From assembly GCF_037201975.1 (NCBI RefSeq), contig NZ_CP147520.1:2418001-2482000 (forward strand): a stretch of DNA of 64,000 nt, given 5' to 3'. The stretch is from Streptomyces sp. TG1A-60. GTDB lineage: Bacteria > Actinomycetota > Actinomycetes > Streptomycetales > Streptomycetaceae. The notes beneath the pieces were generated by a model. The model had not been told where the DNA came from. It saw only the letters and a list, made by a program, of their open reading frames with translations, and did not search any database. Below, piece after piece: positions 36,747-45,575 of the stretch; positions within the stretch are counted from its first letter, which is position 1, and the number at the start of each line of letters is the position of its first letter. The position numbers and the translations under genes are program-made.

Positions 36747-38486
36747 ATGATCGACGCGTACGAGGACCCCGGCACACCCGACTGCCGGGGCGGCGCCCGG
36801 TACCTGTGGTGGCTGGTCCGCATGCAGGCGGGCCGGTCCGCGCTCGGCTCGCTGATCTCCTGCGTATGGATGGTGCTGCTCGCGGCGACCCCGTATCTGC
36901 TCTCCCGGGCGATCGACGAGGGCCTGGAGCCCGGTGACCAGCGGGCGCTGGCCGGTTGGACGGCCGCGCTGTTCGGGGTCGGCGCCTTCAACGCGTGGCT
37001 GAGCATCATGCGGCACCGCACGATGACCCGTGTGCGGATGGACGCCAACTTCCGCACGGTGAAGGCCGTGATGGCGCACGCGGTCCGGCTCGGAGCGGCC
37101 CTGCCGCGCCGCGTCGGCGCCGGGGAGGTCGTCACGATCGGGGTGGGCGACGTCAACACGATCTCCTCGTCGCTGACGGTCATCGGGCCGGGCGTCGGCG
37201 CGCTCGCCGCGTATCTGGTGGTCGCCGGGCTGCTGGTGTCGATCTCGCTGCCGATCGCGGCGGTCGTCCTGCTGGGGATGCCGCTGATGGCCGTCCTCGT
37301 GGGGCCGTTGCTGCTGCGGCTGCAGGGCACGGAGACGGAGTACCGCGAGCGGCAGGGCGTGCTGACCGCGCGGATCGCGGACCTCGCGGGCGGGCTGCGC
37401 GTCCTCAACGGCCTCGGCGGCAAGGGTCTGGTCGCCGACGCGTTCCGCCGGGACTCGCAGCGGCTGCGCGCGCAGGGGTACCGGGTGGGAGCGGTGACGA
37501 GCTGGACTCAGGCGCTCGGGGTGGGGCTGCCGACGCTGTTCCTCGCGGTGGTGACCTGGCTGGCGGCCCGGCTCGCCGCCCAAGGGGCCATCACGGTGGG
37601 CGAGTTGGTGTCGGTGTACGGGTATGTCACCGTACTGGTGCGGCCGGTGTCGTACTTCGTCGACTGGGGGTACGAGCTGAGTCGCGGGGTGGTGGCCGCG
37701 CGGCGCGTCATCCGGTTCCTGGCCCTGGAGCCGCTGCCGGACCACGGCACCGTGGACGCCCCCGCCGAGCCGTCCGCGCTGCACGACCCGGAGTCGGGCG
37801 TACGGGTGCCGCCCGGGCGGCTGGCCGCGCTGGCCGCCGAACGGCCGGCCGAGGCCACGGCCGTCGTGGACCGGCTCGGCCGGTACGCGCCGACGGCGGT
37901 GACCTGGGACGGGACCCCGTTGGACGAGATCCCGTTGGCGCAGGTCCGCGCGCGGATCCTGGTCGCCGACCACGAGGCCCACCTGTTCGCGGGACGGCTG
38001 CGCGACCTGCTCGGCGGTCACGGCGACGTCGACGACGCGAAGGCCGCGCGGGCCCTGCACGCGGCGGTGGCCGAGGACATCGTGCAGAGCCTGGCGGACG
38101 GCCTCGACTCGCCGGTCGAGGCACAGGGCCGCAACCTCTCCGGGGGCCAGCGGCAGCGCGTACGGCTGGCCCGGGCCCTGGTGGCCGACCCCGAGATCCT
38201 GCTCGCCGTCGAGCCCACCTCGGCGCTCGACGCCCACACCGAGGCGCGCGTCGCCCAGCGGCTGCGGGCCGCCCGCGAGGGCCGTACGACCCTCGTCACC
38301 ACCACCTCGCCCCTCGTCCTCGACCACGCGGACACCGTCCTCCACCTGGTCGACGGCAAGGTCGCCGCCACCGGCACCCACCGAGAACTCCTCGCGCGCG
38401 AGCCGCGGTACCGGGCGCTGGTGGCACGGGACGCGGGCGAGGAAGAGGACACGGACGAGACCGCGGTCGAGGAGGTCGCACGGTGA
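36747..38486 (+). CDS. ABC exporter half-transporter lacking Walker A
   Basis: 579-residue half-transporter. Six membrane helices (about 25-310; for example LISCVWMVLLAATPYLLSRA) are normal, but the NBD has no P-loop: where GxxGxGKT should be there is GRLAALAAERPAEATAVVDR. The Q-loop region (ILVADHEAHLFAG) has lost Gln, and Walker B is ILLAVEPTSALD. In contrast the signature LSGGQRQRVRLARAL is perfect. It therefore cannot bind ATP in the usual way itself but can complete its partner's site. ATG at 36747 with CGGGGG upstream is preferred over an upstream TTG. It overlaps the next gene by 4 bases. Confidence 0.88.
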   Translation: MIDAYEDPGTPDCRGGARYLWWLVRMQAGRSALGSLISCVWMVLLAATPYLLSRAIDEGLEPGDQRALAGWTAALFGVGAFNAWLSIMRHRTMTRVRMDANFRTVKAVMAHAVRLGAALPRRVGAGEVVTIGVGDVNTISSSLTVIGPGVGALAAYLVVAGLLVSISLPIAAVVLLGMPLMAVLVGPLLLRLQGTETEYRERQGVLTARIADLAGGLRVLNGLGGKGLVADAFRRDSQRLRAQGYRVGAVTSWTQALGVGLPTLFLAVVTWLAARLAAQGAITVGELVSVYGYVTVLVRPVSYFVDWGYELSRGVVAARRVIRFLALEPLPDHGTVDAPAEPSALHDPESGVRVPPGRLAALAAERPAEATAVVDRLGRYAPTAVTWDGTPLDEIPLAQVRARILVADHEAHLFAGRLRDLLGGHGDVDDAKAARALHAAVAEDIVQSLADGLDSPVEAQGRNLSGGQRQRVRLARALVADPEILLAVEPTSALDAHTEARVAQRLRAAREGRTTLVTTTSPLVLDHADTVLHLVDGKVAATGTHRELLAREPRYRALVARDAGEEEDTDETAVEEVAR

Positions 38487-40255
38487 CCACGCAACCCACC
38501 TCCCACCTCTCGGGCCGGCTGCCCGTCGCCGAGCCGGCCGCCGTGCGGAGGGCCACCGTACGGCTGGTGCGGGCCGACGGGCGGGCGTTCCTCGCCGTGT
38601 TGGGGCTGAACGCGGCGGCTGCCGCGATGGGTCTGGCCGGGCCGTGGCTACTCGGGCGGATCATCGACGAGGTGCGCGGCGGGGGTGGCGTCGGGGTGGT
38701 GGACCGGCTGGCGGCGGCGATCGTGCTGTGCGCGGTGGCGCAGTTGCTGCTGGCGCGCTGGGCCCGGTTCGTGGGGCACCGGTTCGGGGAGCGGACGCTG
38801 GCGCGGGTGCGGGAGGAGTTCGTGGACCGGACGCTGGCGCTGCCCGCGTCGGTCGTGGAGCGGGCCGGGACCGGCGATCTGACGGCGCGCGGCACGGCCG
38901 ACGTGGACGCCGTCGGCAGGACGCTGCGCGATGTCGGCCCGGAGCTGCTCATCAGCTCGATGCAGGCGTTGTTCCTGATCGGGGCGGTGTTCGCGCTGGA
39001 TCCGCTGCTCGGCGTGTGCGCGCTGTCCGGCCTGGCCGGCATCGGGGTGGTGCTGCGCTGGTATCTGCGCCGGGCGCGCACCGGTTATCTCGCGGAGGGC
39101 GCGGCCAATTCCGAGGTCGCGGAGATCGTCGCGGCGACGGCGTCCGGCGCCCGTACGGTGGAGGCGCTGCGGCTGGAGCGGCGGCGGATCACCGCGAGCC
39201 GGGACGCGCTGGAGGCATCCCGGCGACGGCGGTTCCACACCCTGTTCCTGCGCACGGTGTTCTTCCCGGGCGTGGAGATCTCCTACTTCGTGCCCCAGGC
39301 GCTGGTCCTGCTGCTCGGCGGGGTGCTGCTGGCGCGCGGCTCGGTCAGCCTGGGCGCGGTGGTGTCGGCGGCCCTGTATCTGCAGCAGCTCAGCGGTCCG
39401 CTGGACGAGATCCTGATGCGGGTGGAACTGCTGCAGAGCAGCGGCGCCTCGTTCGCGAGGGTGGAGGGCCTGGCCGGGGCCCCGCGGCCGTCTCGCGCCG
39501 ACTCCCCGGAACCGGCGGACGACCGCATCGACGTGACCGGTGTCCGCTACGCCTACGACCGGGGCGGCGAGGTGCTGCGGGGTGTGGACCTGACCGTGCG
39601 GCCGGGCGAACGCCTCGCGGTGGTGGGCCCGTCCGGCGCGGGCAAGACCACTCTCAGCCGCCTCCTGGCCGGCATCGACGCGCCGACGGCGGGCACGGTG
39701 ACCGTCGGCGGCGTCCCCGTCGGCGGCCTCGGCCCCGAACGCCTGCGCCGCCAGGTCGTCCTCGTCACCCAGGAGCACCACGTGTTCCTGGGAACGGTCC
39801 GCGACAATCTCCTGATCGCCGAACCCGGCGCCTCGGACGAGGAGTTGTGGACCGCCCTGGCGGCGGTGGGCGCCGACACCTGGGTGCGTGAGCTCCCGGA
39901 CGGCCTGGACACCCGCCTCGGCGAGGGCGGTCGCCGCACGGACGGCCCTCAGGCCCAGCAGCTCGCGCTCGCCCGCGTCGTCCTCGCCGACCCCCACACC
40001 CTCATCCTCGACGAGGCCACCGCCCTGCTCGACCCCACCACCGCCCGCCACACCGAACGCGCCCTCGCCGCCGTCCTCCACGGCCGCACCGTCATCGCCA
40101 TCGCCCACCGCCTCCACACGGCCCATGACGCCGACCGCGTCGCCGTCATGGAGAACGGCCGGCTCACCGAACTCGGCACGCACGAGGAACTGGTGGCGGC
40201 GGGCGGGGCGTACGCGGCGTTGTGGGAGAGGTGGCACGGGGAGGGGGTGGCCTGA
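38483..40255 (+). CDS. ABC exporter half-transporter with degenerate signature
   Basis: 590-residue half-transporter. Six helices (about 35-320) precede an NBD with intact Walker A (GPSGAGKTT), Q-loop (VLVTQEHHVFLG), Walker B (LILDEATALLD) and H-loop (IAIAHRLHT), but the signature motif is lost: GRRTDGPQAQQLALARVVL. This is the mirror image of the upstream partner, so the pair should form exactly one complete ATP site. GTG start overlaps the upstream TGA. The tandem arrangement with the previous exporter pair suggests an old duplication followed by divergence. Substrate unknown. Confidence 0.9.
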   Translation: MTTQPTSHLSGRLPVAEPAAVRRATVRLVRADGRAFLAVLGLNAAAAAMGLAGPWLLGRIIDEVRGGGGVGVVDRLAAAIVLCAVAQLLLARWARFVGHRFGERTLARVREEFVDRTLALPASVVERAGTGDLTARGTADVDAVGRTLRDVGPELLISSMQALFLIGAVFALDPLLGVCALSGLAGIGVVLRWYLRRARTGYLAEGAANSEVAEIVAATASGARTVEALRLERRRITASRDALEASRRRRFHTLFLRTVFFPGVEISYFVPQALVLLLGGVLLARGSVSLGAVVSAALYLQQLSGPLDEILMRVELLQSSGASFARVEGLAGAPRPSRADSPEPADDRIDVTGVRYAYDRGGEVLRGVDLTVRPGERLAVVGPSGAGKTTLSRLLAGIDAPTAGTVTVGGVPVGGLGPERLRRQVVLVTQEHHVFLGTVRDNLLIAEPGASDEELWTALAAVGADTWVRELPDGLDTRLGEGGRRTDGPQAQQLALARVVLADPHTLILDEATALLDPTTARHTERALAAVLHGRTVIAIAHRLHTAHDADRVAVMENGRLTELGTHEELVAAGGAYAALWERWHGEGVA

Positions 40256-40317
40256 CGGGCGCGCGGCACCGTACGAGAATGCCGAACACCCCTGCCAGAA
40301 CAAGGAGTTCCCGTCCC

Positions 40318-40551
40318 ATGATGCCGCCGATGTGTGTCGTCTGCCCTCCCGCCCCGTACAGCCGCAGGCCATTCGAGGAGTTCACCCTGGTGCACTTCCG
40401 CGAGACCCGCACGTACGACGAGGACTGGGTCGGTCACCCGGAGAACGCCGTCTGGTTCTGCGCCGACCACGCACCCCTCGTCGAGGGGCTGACCGGCCTG
40501 ACGGCCGACGAGGCGCTTGAGCGGATCGGGCAGCGGACGACGCGGAGCTGA
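40318..40551 (+). CDS. Small protein with a CxxC...CxxH motif
   Basis: 77 residues; no family recognised. It opens MMPPMCVVCPPAP and later has VWFCADHAPL, giving Cys-x2-Cys (residues 6 and 9) and Cys-x2-His (near residue 50), a likely zinc site. AAGGAG lies 10 bases before the ATG and the codons are strongly GC3, so it is a real gene. It sits 62 bases after the ABC exporter operon and might be expressed with it; function unknown. Confidence 0.65.
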   Translation: MMPPMCVVCPPAPYSRRPFEEFTLVHFRETRTYDEDWVGHPENAVWFCADHAPLVEGLTGLTADEALERIGQRTTRS

Positions 40552-40847
40552 TCAGACGCCTTCGCCAGGACGCGTTACACGGTCCGTGTATCGAACATGA
40601 CTCACCGGACAACGGAGCGTTTCCGGCCAACTTATTGACGCGCTCCTGACAGGACCCACGGTCTCCTGCAAATCTGCCCACAACCGCGACACAGCAACCT
40701 CACAGCTAGGTCCCGCCGTGCCGTGAAGCACTCCCCACGCATGTGGTTTTCGCGTTCACCAGTCACACCTTGTTCTGCCCGGGCGGTCACCAGCCTTCCG
40801 GTCTCCCCTGGCCGCGCGAACCCGCGGCCGTGCAGAAGGAGTCAGTG
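40552..40847 (+). promoter_or_regulatory. Promoter region of the first M4 metallopeptidase gene
   Basis: About 300 bases without a gene. It contains the perfect odd palindrome TACACGGTCCGTGTA (40576-40590), a good operator candidate. A block at about 40605-40652 (CCGGACA...TTTCCGGCCAAC...GCTCCTGACA) recurs upstream of the second M4 gene at about 43006-43050. Confidence 0.5.
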
Positions 40848-42914
40848 TTGAGACGCCAGTCCCACAGACACACCTCCCACACCGGTAACACCTTCGGCCA
40901 CAGCACCCGGCGACGCGCCGCCGCCGGCGCGCTCGTCGCCGTCACCGCCCTGTTGGCCGCGGCCGTCCAGTCGGGCGCCGCCACCGCCGCCCCGGAGAAG
41001 GCACCGTCGGCTGCGGGCAAGGCCGACCCGGGCGCGCTCTCCGTGAAGCTCACCCCCGCCCAGCGGGCCGAGCTGATACGCGAGGCCAACGCGACGAAGG
41101 CGGAGACGGCCGGGGAGCTGAACCTCGGCGCGAAGGAGAAGCTCGCCGTCCGTGACGTGGTCAAGGACCGCGACGGCACCGTGCACACGCGGTACGAGCG
41201 GACGTACGACGGCCTCCCGGTCCTCGGCGGCGACCTGGTCGTCGAGACCTCGAAGGCGGGCGAGACCGAGGGCATCGTCAAGGCCACCAAGGCGAAGATC
41301 GAGGTCCCGTCGCTCACGCCGACCGTCAGCACCGGCAAGGCAGAGAAGCAGGCGCTCGGCGCGGCGAAGGCCGAGGACGCCGAGAACCCGGACGTCAACC
41401 GCGCGCCCCGCAAGGTGGTCTGGGCCGCGGGCGGCAAGCCGGTTCTCGCGTACGAGACGGTCGTCGGCGGCTTCCAGCACGACGGCACCCCGCAGGAGCT
41501 GCACGTCGTCACCGACGCCACCACCGGCGAGAAGCTGTACGAGTGGGAGGCGATCGCCACCGGCACCGGCCACACGGTGTACAGCGGCGAGGTGACCCTC
41601 GGCAGCACGCAGTCCGGTTCGACGTACAACCTCACCGACGGCGCGCGCGGCAACCACCGGACGTACAACCTCAACCGCGGCACCTCCGGCACCGGCACGC
41701 TGTTCTCCGGCTCCGACGACGTGTGGGGCAACGGAAGCTCGTCGAACCTGGAGTCTGCCGCCGCCGACGCCCACTACGGCGCGGCGCTGACCTGGGACTA
41801 CTACAAGAACGTGCACGGCCGCAACGGCATCCGGGGTGACGGCGTCGGCGCCTACTCGCGTGTGCACTACGGCAACAACTTCGTCAACGCCTTCTGGTCC
41901 GACGGCTGCTTCTGCATGACCTACGGCGACGGCAGGGGCAACGCCAACCCGCTGACGTCGATCGACGTGGCCGCGCACGAGATGACCCACGGCCTCACCA
42001 ACAACACCGCGGGCCTCAACTACAGCGGCGAGTCCGGCGGCCTGAACGAGGCGACCTCCGACATCCTCGCCGCGGCGGTCGAGTTCCACGCGGCCAACTC
42101 CTCCGACGTCGGTGACTACCTCATCGGCGAGAAGATCGACATCAACGGCGACGGCACCCCGCTGCGCTACATGGACAAGCCGAGCAAGGACGGCTCGTCG
42201 AAGGACGCGTGGTACTCGGGCATCGGCTCCGTCGACGTGCACTACTCCTCCGGCCCCGCGAACCACTTCTTCTACCTCCTCTCCGAGGGCAGCGGCGCCA
42301 AGACCGTCAACGGCGTCAGCTACGACTCGCCCACCTCGGACGGCCTCCCGGTGACGGGTATCGGCCGCGCCAAGGCGGAGCAGATCTGGTTCAAGGCGCT
42401 GACCACGAAGTTCACGTCGACGACCAACTACGCGGGTGCCCGCACCGGCACGCTCGCGGTCGCCGGTGACCTGTACGGCACCACGTCCGCGGAGTACGCG
42501 GCCGTGCAGCACGCGTGGGCCGGCGTCAACGTCGGCTCACGGCCCGGTGACGGCGGTGGCGGCGGTACGTCGTTCGAGAACACGGCCGACGTGTCGATTC
42601 CGGACAACGGCGCGGCGGTCACCTCGTCGATCACCGTCTCCGGCCGGACCGGCAACGCGCCGTCGAACCTCGCGGTCGCCGTGGACATCGTCCACACCTA
42701 CGTCGGCGACCTCCAGATCCAGCTGGTCGCCCCCGACGGCACGGCGTACACGCTGAAGGCGTACGGCACCGGCGGCAGCTCGGACAACATCGACACCACC
42801 TACACGGTGAACGCCTCCTCCGAAGTCGCCAACGGCGTCTGGCAGTTGAGGGTCCAGGACAACGCGGCCCGGGACACCGGCCACATCAACAGCTGGAAGC
42901 TGACGTTCCCCTAG
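40848..42914 (+). CDS. Secreted thermolysin-like M4 metallopeptidase with C-terminal P-domain
   Basis: About 688 residues. A long basic signal peptide (TRRRAAAGALVAVTALLAAA) is followed by an FTP/PepSY propeptide (RDVVKDRDGTVHTRYERTYD) and the M4 domain with zinc motif AAHEMTHGLTNN, third ligand Glu in GGLNEATSDI and catalytic His region SSGPANHFFYLLSEG. The C-terminus (about 575-688) is a proprotein-convertase P-domain, FENTADVSIPDNGAAV through GHINSWKLTFP. AAGGAG (40836-40841) fits a TTG start at 40848 with 6-base spacing better than the GTG at 40845. Extracellular protein degradation is the expected role. Confidence 0.93.
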   Translation: MRRQSHRHTSHTGNTFGHSTRRRAAAGALVAVTALLAAAVQSGAATAAPEKAPSAAGKADPGALSVKLTPAQRAELIREANATKAETAGELNLGAKEKLAVRDVVKDRDGTVHTRYERTYDGLPVLGGDLVVETSKAGETEGIVKATKAKIEVPSLTPTVSTGKAEKQALGAAKAEDAENPDVNRAPRKVVWAAGGKPVLAYETVVGGFQHDGTPQELHVVTDATTGEKLYEWEAIATGTGHTVYSGEVTLGSTQSGSTYNLTDGARGNHRTYNLNRGTSGTGTLFSGSDDVWGNGSSSNLESAAADAHYGAALTWDYYKNVHGRNGIRGDGVGAYSRVHYGNNFVNAFWSDGCFCMTYGDGRGNANPLTSIDVAAHEMTHGLTNNTAGLNYSGESGGLNEATSDILAAAVEFHAANSSDVGDYLIGEKIDINGDGTPLRYMDKPSKDGSSKDAWYSGIGSVDVHYSSGPANHFFYLLSEGSGAKTVNGVSYDSPTSDGLPVTGIGRAKAEQIWFKALTTKFTSTTNYAGARTGTLAVAGDLYGTTSAEYAAVQHAWAGVNVGSRPGDGGGGGTSFENTADVSIPDNGAAVTSSITVSGRTGNAPSNLAVAVDIVHTYVGDLQIQLVAPDGTAYTLKAYGTGGSSDNIDTTYTVNASSEVANGVWQLRVQDNAARDTGHINSWKLTFP

Positions 42915-42943
42915 GCCACCCCTCGGGCGGGAACTCCCGGCAA

Positions 42944-42983
42944 GGCGTCGCCCCGGCGGGTCACCTCCCGCCGGGGCGACGCC
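42944..42983 (+). terminator. Strong terminator after the first M4 gene
   Basis: Perfect 17-bp stem (42944-42960 with 42967-42983) and a 6-base loop, 30 bases after the stop. Confidence 0.85.
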
Positions 42984-43005
42984 GTTCGCTTTCCCGAAAC
43001 GTTCG

Positions 43006-43050
43006 CCGGACAGTCGGCTTTCGGCCAACATCACCACCTCCTCCTGACAT
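43006..43050 (+). promoter_or_regulatory. Upstream block shared by the two M4 genes
   Basis: CCGGACAGTCGG, TTTCGGCCAACAT and CCTCCTGACATG follow the same order and nearly the same spacing as at 40605-40652. Probably the promoter or a common regulator site, located about 75-120 bases before the start. Confidence 0.45.
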
Positions 43051-43125
43051 GCACACGACCTAGGTGTCACTCTTCCCCCACCCACCGCACCAGCACCAGA
43101 GCACTCCCCCACATAAGGAGCTTGT

Positions 43126-44787
43126 GTGACCCCCCTCTACGCGCGTCACAAGCGCACCACGCTGGCCATCGCCACCGCCCTCGCCGCCGGCGCGCTGCTC
43201 ACCACCGGGCTTACCACCGGTGCCACCGCCCAGCCCGCGCCGGCCGCGGACAAGACCCGGCCGGCCGGTGCCCCGGTCCTGCTGACCCCCTCCGCGCGCA
43301 CCGCCCTGATCAAGCAGGCGGACTCCGCCGCGACCGGGACGGCCGACGAGATAGGCCTGGGCGCCAAGGAGGAGCTGGTCGTCCGCGACGTCCTCAAGGA
43401 CGCCGACGGCACGGTCCACACGCGCTACGAGCGCACCTACGGCGGCCTCCCGGTCCTCGGCGGCGATCTGATCGTCCACGAGTCGAAGACCGGTGACGTC
43501 AAGAGCGTCACCAAGGCCACGAAGGCCCCCGTCAGGGTCGCCGACCTCACCGCGGACGTCACCAAGGCCAGCGCCGAGAAGCAGGCGCTCAAGGCCGCCA
43601 AGGCCGAGGGCTCCACCAGGACCGAGGCCGACAGGGCGCCCCGTAAGGTCGTCTGGGCGGCCGACGGCGAGCCCGCGCTCGCCTACGAGACGGTCGTCGG
43701 CGGCTTCCAGCACGACGGCACCCCGCAGGAGCTGCACGTCATCACCGACGCGGAGACCGGCGAGAAGCTGTACGAGTGGGAGGCCATCCAGACCGGTACC
43801 GGCCACAGCCAGTACAACGGCCAGGTCACCATCGGCACGACCCCGTCGGGCTCGACGTACAACCTGACCGACGCCTCACGCGGCGGCCACAAGACGTACA
43901 ACAAGGCCCGCGCCACGTCGTCCTCGGCCGGCACGCTCTTCACCGACGCGAACGACATCTGGGGCACCGGCAGCATCTCCAGCTCCCCGACCGACCAGAA
44001 CGCCGCCGTGGACGCCCACTACGGCGCCCAGGTCACCTGGGACTTCTACAAGAACGTCCTCGGCCGCAACGGCATCAGGAACAACGGCGTCGCCGCCCAC
44101 TCCCGCGTCCACTACGGCAACAACTTCGGTAACGCCTTCTGGTCCGACAGCTGCTTCTGCATGACCTACGGCGACGGTGCGGGCAACGTCAAGCCGCTGA
44201 CCTCCCTCGACGTGGCCGGCCACGAGATGACCCACGGCCTGACCTCCAACACGGCGCGCCTCAACTACTCGGGCGAGTCCGGCGGCCTCAACGAGGCCAC
44301 CTCCGACATCATCGCCACGGCCGTCGAGTTCTACGCGGCCAACTCCAAGGACCCGGGCGACTACCTCATCGGCGAGAAAATCGACATCCGCGGCAACGGC
44401 ACCCCGCTGCGCTACATGGACCAGCCGAGCAGGGACGGCAAGTCGGCCGACTACTGGTCGTCGTCGCTGGCCGGCCTGGACGTCCACTACTCGTCGGGCC
44501 CGGCGAACCACTTCTTCTACCTCCTCTCCGAGGGCAGCGGTTCGAAGACGATCAACGGCGTGTCGTACAACTCCCCGACGTCGAACGGCTCCACGATCAC
44601 CGGCATCGGCCGCGACAAGGCCGTCCAGATCTGGTACAAGGCGCTGACCACGTACATGACCTCGACGACCAACTACAAGGGCGCCCGCACGGCGACCCTG
44701 AACGCGGCTCGTGACCTCTACGGCTCCGGCAGCACGGAGTACAACGCGGTGAACGCGACGTGGGCGGCGGTCAACGTCACGGCGTGA
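43126..44787 (+). CDS. Secreted thermolysin-like M4 metallopeptidase without P-domain
   Basis: 553 residues. Signal peptide (RTTLAIATALAAGALLTTG), FTP/PepSY propeptide (RDVLKDADGTVHTRYERTYG) and M4 domain with VAGHEMTHGLTSN, GGLNEATSDII and SSGPANHFFYLLSEG. It aligns with the upstream M4 protein throughout but ends at VNVTA, without the P-domain. GTG start with AAGGAG 5 bases upstream. Tandem paralog with the same upstream block; likely co-regulated. Confidence 0.93.
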   Translation: MTPLYARHKRTTLAIATALAAGALLTTGLTTGATAQPAPAADKTRPAGAPVLLTPSARTALIKQADSAATGTADEIGLGAKEELVVRDVLKDADGTVHTRYERTYGGLPVLGGDLIVHESKTGDVKSVTKATKAPVRVADLTADVTKASAEKQALKAAKAEGSTRTEADRAPRKVVWAADGEPALAYETVVGGFQHDGTPQELHVITDAETGEKLYEWEAIQTGTGHSQYNGQVTIGTTPSGSTYNLTDASRGGHKTYNKARATSSSAGTLFTDANDIWGTGSISSSPTDQNAAVDAHYGAQVTWDFYKNVLGRNGIRNNGVAAHSRVHYGNNFGNAFWSDSCFCMTYGDGAGNVKPLTSLDVAGHEMTHGLTSNTARLNYSGESGGLNEATSDIIATAVEFYAANSKDPGDYLIGEKIDIRGNGTPLRYMDQPSRDGKSADYWSSSLAGLDVHYSSGPANHFFYLLSEGSGSKTINGVSYNSPTSNGSTITGIGRDKAVQIWYKALTTYMTSTTNYKGARTATLNAARDLYGSGSTEYNAVNATWAAVNVTA

Positions 44788-44867
44788 CGTCGCGTCGGCC
44801 TGGCCGAGGTGGGTGGGGCGGTACCCGGAGAGAAGGCGACTTCGGGTGCCGCCCTACGCTTTGGCCC

Positions 44868-45401
44868 ATGCCCCATACCGACGGCCCTCCCCCCGAGGGC
44901 CCCTTCACCTACGACGCGGTCGGCGCGACCCGCGATGGACACTGCCCGCCCGACTTCCACCCCCTCCACGTCCGCACCCGCATCGGGGAGGGCACGGACG
45001 TCTTCGAACGCGCCGCCACCGCGGTCCTCACCTGGGAAATGCACCGCGCGATGGGCGTGGGCATACAGACGGACGCCACCGAAGCCGCCCCGGGTGTCGA
45101 CGTCACGGTGACACTGGGCGGCGTCATCAAGGCCCCCTGCCGCGTCGTCTGGACCCTCGACGAGCCCCGCCGCAAGGGCTGGGCCTACGGCACCCTGCCG
45201 GGCCACCCGGAATGCGGCGAGGAGGCCTTCGTGGTCGACCGCACTGGCGACGGCACGGTATGGCTGACCGTCACGGCCTTCAGCCGGGGCGCCAAGTGGT
45301 ACGCCCGCGCGGGCGGCGCCGCGACGAGGGGCCTGCAGCACGCGTACGCGCGCCGCTGCGGGGTCGTGTTGCGGAGGTTGGCGGGGGACCCTGAGGAGTG
45401 A
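44868..45401 (+). CDS. DUF1990-family protein
   Basis: 177-residue cytosolic protein of unknown function. Family hallmarks are FTYDAVGATRDGHCPPDFHP, GTDVFERAATAVLTWEMHRA, GTLPGHPECGEEAFVVDR and the Arg/Tyr-rich end TRGLQHAYARRCGVVLRRLA. A TACGCT box ends about 7 bases before the ATG, so the transcript is probably leaderless. It is convergent with glgP. Confidence 0.85.
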   Translation: MPHTDGPPPEGPFTYDAVGATRDGHCPPDFHPLHVRTRIGEGTDVFERAATAVLTWEMHRAMGVGIQTDATEAAPGVDVTVTLGGVIKAPCRVVWTLDEPRRKGWAYGTLPGHPECGEEAFVVDRTGDGTVWLTVTAFSRGAKWYARAGGAATRGLQHAYARRCGVVLRRLAGDPEE

Positions 45402-45530
45402 ATAACTTGTGCAACTGGGACGTTCGTTACCTGGTGTCACTGTTCACGTCCAGCTCAGGACCGCACTTCAGGCCTCGACGAACGCACTGAGTCTCGAGCA
45501 CGGACAGAAGCATGTCGGCGCGGGATTCAC

Positions 45531-45571
45531 GGCCGGGGCGGGGCGGCCGTATCGACCACCCCGCCCCGGCC
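45531..45571 (-). terminator. Terminator of glgP
   Basis: Perfect 13-bp stem GGCCGGGGCGGGG (45531-45543) with 45559-45571, 15-base loop, directly after the glgP stop on the minus strand. Confidence 0.75.
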
Positions 45572-45575
45572 GGGG

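Noticed and set aside
34668..38381. A very long open frame of over 1200 codons on the minus strand
   Set aside because: It is the antisense shadow of the ABC exporter genes; high GC3 keeps such frames open. Composition is Arg/His/Asp-rich without domains.
36956..38482. Upstream in-frame extension of the fourth ABC subunit
   Set aside because: The extension is an out-of-frame reading of the third ABC subunit; the GTG at 38483 with GTGA overlap is the real start.
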